Assembly: GCF_006489205.2 (NCBI RefSeq)
Contig: NZ_VFYR02000005.1
Coordinates: 1-64,000, forward strand
Direction: 5' to 3'
DNA length: 64,000 nt
DNA from: Brevibacterium sp. XM4083
GTDB lineage: Bacteria; Actinomycetota; Actinomycetes; Actinomycetales; Brevibacteriaceae
The notes below the pieces were generated by a model that saw nothing but the letters and a program-made list of their open reading frames with translations, ran no database searches and was not told where the DNA came from. Each line of letters opens with the position of its first letter. The first letter of the stretch is position 1. Below are positions 59,955-64,000 of this stretch, piece by piece. The position numbers and the translations under genes are program-made.

Positions 59955-61547
59955 GTGACTTCTGGCCAATATTCTGACAAAGAGATCCGCACGCAGGCGG
60001 CGCGTCGCCGCACCTTCGCGGTGATCTCACACCCGGACGCCGGCAAATCGACGACCACCGAGGCGCTCGCCCTCCACGCGAAGGCGATCGGTCAGGCCGG
60101 AGCCACCCACGGTAAGGCGGGCCGCCGCGCGACCGTCTCCGACTGGATGCAGATGGAGCAGGACCGCGGAATCTCGATCTCCTCGGCCGCCCTCCAGTTC
60201 GAGTACCGCGACGCGGTCTTCAATCTCGTCGACACCCCCGGCCACGCGGACTTCTCCGAGGACACCTACCGCGTGCTCTCCGCCGTCGACTGCGCGGTCA
60301 TGCTCATCGACGCCGCGAAGGGCCTCGAATCGCAGACGATGAAGCTCTTCGAAGTCTGCGCCCACCGCAACATCCCGATCATCACCGTCGTCAACAAATG
60401 GGACCGCCCGGGCCTCGACCCGCTCGCCCTCATGGACGAGGTGCACGAGCGCACCGGCCTCCTGCCGACGCCGATGACCTGGCCGGTCGGCCATTCCGGT
60501 GACTTCCGCGGCGTCCTCGACCGCGTCACTGGCGAGTACACGAAGTACACGCGCACCGACGGCGGTGCGACGATCGCCGGTGAGGAGACGCTGTCGGCAG
60601 AGGCCGCCGCTGAGCTCGAAGGCGATGCGTGGACGACGGCGGTCGACGAATCCGACCTCCTCGACATGGAGGACCAGAACCACGACCAGGCGACGTTCCT
60701 CGCCGGCAGGTCGACGCCGGTGATGTTCGCCTCGGCGGTGCTCAACTTCGGCATCCACAAGCTCCTCGACATGCTCGTCGACCTCGCCCCGGCCGCCGAG
60801 GCGCGCGAGGACAAGGACGACAACCCCCGGGACGTCGACGCTCCCTTCTCCGGGTTCGTCTTCAAGGTGCAGGCCGGGATGGACTCCAACCACCGCGACC
60901 GTCTCGCCTACATCCGGGTCTGCTCGGGCGTGTTCGAACGCGGCAGCGTGCTCACGCACTCAGCCACCGGCAAGCCGTTCGCGACGAAGTACGCGCAGCA
61001 GGTCTTCGGCCGTGACCGCGACGTCGTCGATGAAGCGTTCCCCGGTGATGTCGTCGGCCTCGTCAATGCCAGCGCGCTGCGCGTCGGCGATTCGCTCTAC
61101 CTCGACAAGAAGGTCGAGTTCCCCGGCATCCCGACGTTCTCGCCCGAGCACTTCATGGTCATCCGCGCCAAGGACTCCTCGAAGTACAAGCAGTTCCGGC
61201 GCGGCATCGAACAGCTCGACCACGAAGGAGTCATCCAGGTGCTGCGCTCTGACCTGCGCGGGGACCAGGCACCGGTCCTCGGGGCCGTCGGTCCGATGCA
61301 GTTCGAAGTCGCCGAGGACCGGATGAACAACGAGTTCAACGCCCCGTGCTCGCTCGAACGCCTCAACTTCTCCCTCGCCCGGCGGACGACTCCCGAGTGC
61401 GTGCCGACCCTGGCCAGGGAACGCAACGTCGAGGTGCTCAGCCGCTCCGACGGCGAGCTGCTCGCGCTGTTCTCCGACCGCTGGCGCCTGCAGGGAGTGG
61501 AGAAGAACCACCCCGACCTCGTGCTCGAACCGCTCGTCGTCAGCTGA
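59955..61547 (+). CDS. prfC: Peptide chain release factor 3
   Basis: This 530-aa translational GTPase recycles RF1/RF2. G1 is SHPDAGKSTTTEAL (about 24), the switch region MEQDRGISISSAALQF, G3 DTPGHADFSEDTYR (about 93), G4 NKWDRPGLDP (about 147). Domains II and III include LRGDQAPVLGAVGPMQFEVA, and the protein ends LQGVEKNHPDLVLEPLVVS. It is full length. It starts with GTG on a leaderless mRNA. Confidence 0.96.
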   Translation: MTSGQYSDKEIRTQAARRRTFAVISHPDAGKSTTTEALALHAKAIGQAGATHGKAGRRATVSDWMQMEQDRGISISSAALQFEYRDAVFNLVDTPGHADFSEDTYRVLSAVDCAVMLIDAAKGLESQTMKLFEVCAHRNIPIITVVNKWDRPGLDPLALMDEVHERTGLLPTPMTWPVGHSGDFRGVLDRVTGEYTKYTRTDGGATIAGEETLSAEAAAELEGDAWTTAVDESDLLDMEDQNHDQATFLAGRSTPVMFASAVLNFGIHKLLDMLVDLAPAAEAREDKDDNPRDVDAPFSGFVFKVQAGMDSNHRDRLAYIRVCSGVFERGSVLTHSATGKPFATKYAQQVFGRDRDVVDEAFPGDVVGLVNASALRVGDSLYLDKKVEFPGIPTFSPEHFMVIRAKDSSKYKQFRRGIEQLDHEGVIQVLRSDLRGDQAPVLGAVGPMQFEVAEDRMNNEFNAPCSLERLNFSLARRTTPECVPTLARERNVEVLSRSDGELLALFSDRWRLQGVEKNHPDLVLEPLVVS

Positions 61548-61671
61548 CGAGGCCCCGGCGCGGACGGGTGCTCCGCGGTTTTGACGTGATCACTAAGATG
61601 GATATTCGGGTTCGCGCGCACGCGCAGCAGCCCGGACTGCGGGGAGACCCGAGAGGACAGAAGGAGAGTTC

Positions 61672-62757
61672 GTGGGAACGAAGAAGATTCGAGTCGCCAT
61701 CGCCGGTCTCGGCAACTGTGCGTCGTCGCTGATCCAGGGTGTTGAGTACTACCGGGATGCTGCCCCCGGCACGAAGGTTCCCGGACTCATGCACGTGGAG
61801 TTCGGCGACTACCACGTCGGTGATCTCGAATTCGTCGCCGCGTTCGACGTCGACGGCAAGAAGGTCGGCACGGACATCGCCGAGGCGATCACCGCGAGTG
61901 AGAACAACACGATCACCATCGCCGAGGTGCCCCCGACCGGTGTGACCGTCCAGCGCGGTCCCACGCTCGACGGTCTCGGCCAGTACTACCGCGAGACGAT
62001 CGTCGAGTCCGACACCGACCCCGTCGACGTCGCCCAGGCCCTGCGCGACGCCGAGGTCGACGTCCTCGTCTGCTACCTGCCCGTCGGTTCCCAGGACGCC
62101 ACCGAGTACTACGCGCAGGCCGCGATCGACGCGAAGGTCGCCTTCGTCAACGCCCTGCCCGTGTTCATCGCCGGGACGAAGGAATGGGACGAGAAGTTCC
62201 GGGCCGCCGGGGTCCCCATCGTCGGTGACGACATCAAGTCCCAGATCGGTGCGACGATCACCCACCGCGTCATGGCGAAGCTCTTCGAGGATCGCGGCGT
62301 CGTCCTCGACCGGACCTACCAGCTCAACGTCGGCGGCAACATGGACTTCAAGAACATGCTCGAACGCCAGCGCCTCGAGTCGAAGAAGATCTCGAAGACC
62401 CAGGCTGTGACCTCGAACACCCACGCCGAGCTCTCCGCCCGCGACGTCCACATCGGCCCCAGCGACTATGTCGAATGGCTCGATGACCGCAAGTGGGCGT
62501 TCGTCCGACTCGAGGGCCGCAACTTCGGCGACGCCCCCGTCTCCCTCGAATACAAGCTCGAGGTCTGGGACTCCCCGAACTCCGCCGGCGTCATCATCGA
62601 CGCTGTGCGCGCCGCGAAGATCGGCCTCGACCGCGGTGTCGGCGGTGCCCTGATCTCCGCGTCCTCGTACTTCATGAAGTCCCCGCCGGAGCAGAAGAAC
62701 GACGACGCGGCGCACGAGGCCGTCGAAGCCTTCATCCGCGGAGACAGCGAACGCTGA
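61672..62757 (+). CDS. ino1: Inositol-3-phosphate synthase
   Basis: This 361-aa NAD-dependent enzyme turns glucose-6-phosphate into inositol-3-phosphate for mycothiol and phosphatidylinositol. [20 protein letters not shown] is the Rossmann start; [39 protein letters not shown] and [20 protein letters not shown] form the catalytic and tetramer core. The GTG at 61672 has AAGGAGA 5 nt upstream. TTGACG (61581) with GATATT (61601) is a weak promoter guess. A strong hairpin follows the gene. Confidence 0.94.
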   Translation: MGTKKIRVAIAGLGNCASSLIQGVEYYRDAAPGTKVPGLMHVEFGDYHVGDLEFVAAFDVDGKKVGTDIAEAITASENNTITIAEVPPTGVTVQRGPTLDGLGQYYRETIVESDTDPVDVAQALRDAEVDVLVCYLPVGSQDATEYYAQAAIDAKVAFVNALPVFIAGTKEWDEKFRAAGVPIVGDDIKSQIGATITHRVMAKLFEDRGVVLDRTYQLNVGGNMDFKNMLERQRLESKKISKTQAVTSNTHAELSARDVHIGPSDYVEWLDDRKWAFVRLEGRNFGDAPVSLEYKLEVWDSPNSAGVIIDAVRAAKIGLDRGVGGALISASSYFMKSPPEQKNDDAAHEAVEAFIRGDSER

Positions 62758-62784
62758 CCGTCCCCGCGCCGAACGCGACCTGCC

Positions 62785-62827
62785 GCACAGATGCCGGTCA
62801 CCCCGACAGGGTGGCCGGCATCTGTGC
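62785..62827 (+). terminator. ino1 terminator
   Basis: A 19-bp stem with one G-T pair: GCACAGATGCCGGTCACCC (62785-62803) and the complement at 62809-62827, with a CGACA loop. It starts 28 bp after the stop. Confidence 0.85.
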
Positions 62828-62923
62828 ATCCAGTCCGGCCGCACCATCGCCGGGTCATCCTGCCGCACGTCACATGACGGGCAGTCCTCATCGCGACCGG
62901 TCCGGCAGCCGGCCGAATCCTGG

Positions 62924-63037
62924 TATCTTGTCTCAGTGACTGCGCTCACAGGATGACACGATCCGCCGGGTGACGCAGTCGGCCGCAGAGCACCGAGGTG
63001 CCCGGCGGCGCACCGCCGACCCGACCCAGGAGACACC
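62924..63037 (+). promoter_or_regulatory. Structured AbgT leader with leaderless mini-ORF
   Basis: TATCTT (62924-62929) ends 7 nt before a GTG at 62936, which opens a 6-codon ORF (Met-Thr-Ala-Leu-Thr-Gly, stop 62954-62956). The downstream segment CCCGGCGG (63001-63008) can pair either with CCGCCGGG (62963-62970) or, through CGGCGG, with CCGCCG (63013-63018). CAGGAGA then precedes the AbgT start. The layout resembles an attenuator. Confidence 0.45.
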
Positions 63038-64000
63038 ATGTCGACGAGAACAGCCGACACCGACACCCAGGCGCAGAACCCCGACCGACTGAGCTGGCTG
63101 ATGCGCGTGCTCGTCGTCATCGAGAAGGCCGGCAACAAGCTGCCGCATCCCTTCTGGCTCTTCCTCTCCCTCGCCGTCATCGTCATGATCCTCTCGGCGA
63201 TCTTCTCGGCCACCGGACTCAGCGCCGTCAACCCGGCCACGGGGGAGACGGTGTCGGTGACGAACCTCTTCACGACCGAATCCCTGCGGGAGATCGTCGG
63301 CGGGGCCGTGATGAACTTCGTGACGTTCCCGCCCCTCGGGCTCGTCATCATCGTCCTCCTCGGCGTCGCCGTGGCCGAACAGTCCGGTCTCATCCCGGCG
63401 ATGCTGCGCGGCACGATCGCCGGGGCCTCGCCGAAGTGGATCACCTTCATCGTCGCCCTCGCCGGCACCGCCTCGTCGATCGCCTCCGACGCCTCGTACA
63501 TGATCATGATCCCGCTCGGCGGGCTCGCGTTCCGGGCCGTGGGCCGCAACCCGCTCCTCGGCTGCATCGTCGCCTACGCGGCGACCTCCGGCGGGTACTC
63601 GGCGGCACCGATGGTCAACGCGATGGACACCGTCCTCGGTGGTCTCTCCACCTCGGCGGCGCAGATCATCGACCCCGACTACGTCGTCAGCCCCGTCGCG
63701 AACTTCTACTTCAACTTCGTCTCGATGTTCGTCGTCGCCGGTGCCATCACCCTCGTCACCGAACTCCTCCTGTCCAAGCGCGCCGACGCGATGGTCCTCG
63801 ACGAACCCGACGAGGACGATCCGGAGGTCTTCGACGTCAAGATGGCCCTCGACGCCAAGGAGAAGCGCGGCGTCCTCTTCGCCGTCATCACGATCGTCGT
63901 CTGCGCGGTCGTCCTCTTCCTCCTTGCCCTGCCCGCCGATTCGTTCCTCCGTGACGACGCCGGCGGCTTCGGCCCCGAATCCGGACTCATGGCCGGCATC
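63038..64000 (+). CDS. AbgT family transporter (partial, 3' end outside window)
   Basis: The first 321 codons of an AbgT-type polytopic membrane transporter are present. Helices include PFWLFLSLAVIVMILSAIFS and PPLGLVIIVLLGVAVAEQSG. The family core ASDASYMIMIPLGGLAFRAV and ATSGGYSAAPMVNAMDTVLG, plus PVANFYFNFVSMF, are clear. Characterised members move p-aminobenzoyl-glutamate in or export folate-pathway compounds and sulfonamides. The ATG at 63038 has CAGGAGA upstream and follows a structured leader. The open frame runs past 64000. Confidence 0.92.
   Translation, partial: MSTRTADTDTQAQNPDRLSWLMRVLVVIEKAGNKLPHPFWLFLSLAVIVMILSAIFSATGLSAVNPATGETVSVTNLFTTESLREIVGGAVMNFVTFPPLGLVIIVLLGVAVAEQSGLIPAMLRGTIAGASPKWITFIVALAGTASSIASDASYMIMIPLGGLAFRAVGRNPLLGCIVAYAATSGGYSAAPMVNAMDTVLGGLSTSAAQIIDPDYVVSPVANFYFNFVSMFVVAGAITLVTELLLSKRADAMVLDEPDEDDPEVFDVKMALDAKEKRGVLFAVITIVVCAVVLFLLALPADSFLRDDAGGFGPESGLMAGI

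Overview
The window is high-GC DNA from the core chromosome of an actinobacterium, most likely a member of the Micrococcales close to Brevibacterium. The assignment rests on base composition, strong G/C third-position bias, many leaderless genes, and gene neighbourhoods known from Mycobacterium and other Actinomycetota. No database search was possible, so the genus is an inference. I see no phage, insertion sequence, integron, CRISPR array or biosynthetic cluster.

Layout. Positions 1-350 hold the end of an rRNA operon (23S 3' end, 5S, terminator). Next come a GNAT acetyltransferase, a flavin reductase, and a DUF3039 zinc-ribbon protein paired with an SF2 helicase. 3.7-8.3 kb is the pncB / clpS-DUF2017-metallo-hydrolase-rph-rdgB block. 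8.4-15.0 kb is a complete peptide-type ABC importer (binding lipoprotein, two permeases, double ATPase) with an amidase as the last gene. 15.1-21.9 kb has a large low-complexity membrane protein beside a perM-like gene, purN, purH and a DUF3017 gene, as around Rv0954-Rv0957 of M. tuberculosis. A small antitoxin-like gene, pcrA and a small membrane protein follow.

25.6-40.8 kb is the conserved actinobacterial block tRNA-Gln, glmU, prs, rplY, pth, mfd, mazG, eno, ftsB, DUF501, ppx. It supplies UDP-GlcNAc, PRPP, translation factors, transcription-coupled repair, NTP sanitation, glycolysis, cell division and polyphosphate turnover. Local insertions are an alpha/beta hydrolase, a rhomboid protease and a tyrosine phosphatase. 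It continues into an orphan mycosin-like subtilase and a type II NADH dehydrogenase.

43.6-64 kb is more variable: a decayed secreted-protein remnant, an HxlR regulator with its divergent oxidoreductase, a class I tRNA with a UAA anticodon, an MFS transporter, PPK2, a stress-type SDR, several membrane proteins, two DUF202 genes, DUF4186, a divergent Nramp-family transporter, hrpA, prfC, ino1, and an AbgT transporter cut by the window edge.

The clearest signal is regulatory. At least 15 genes have a -10-like hexamer whose last base lies exactly 7 or 8 nt before the start codon, which indicates leaderless mRNAs and fixes several starts. Other regulatory points are a pair of DnaA boxes 33 bp apart between eno and ftsB, a leader with a tiny leaderless ORF and competing hairpins before the AbgT gene, and a 5'-end hairpin on the Nramp mRNA. 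I did not find a convincing new multi-gene system; the best candidates for new biology are these regulatory structures and the DUF3039-helicase pair.
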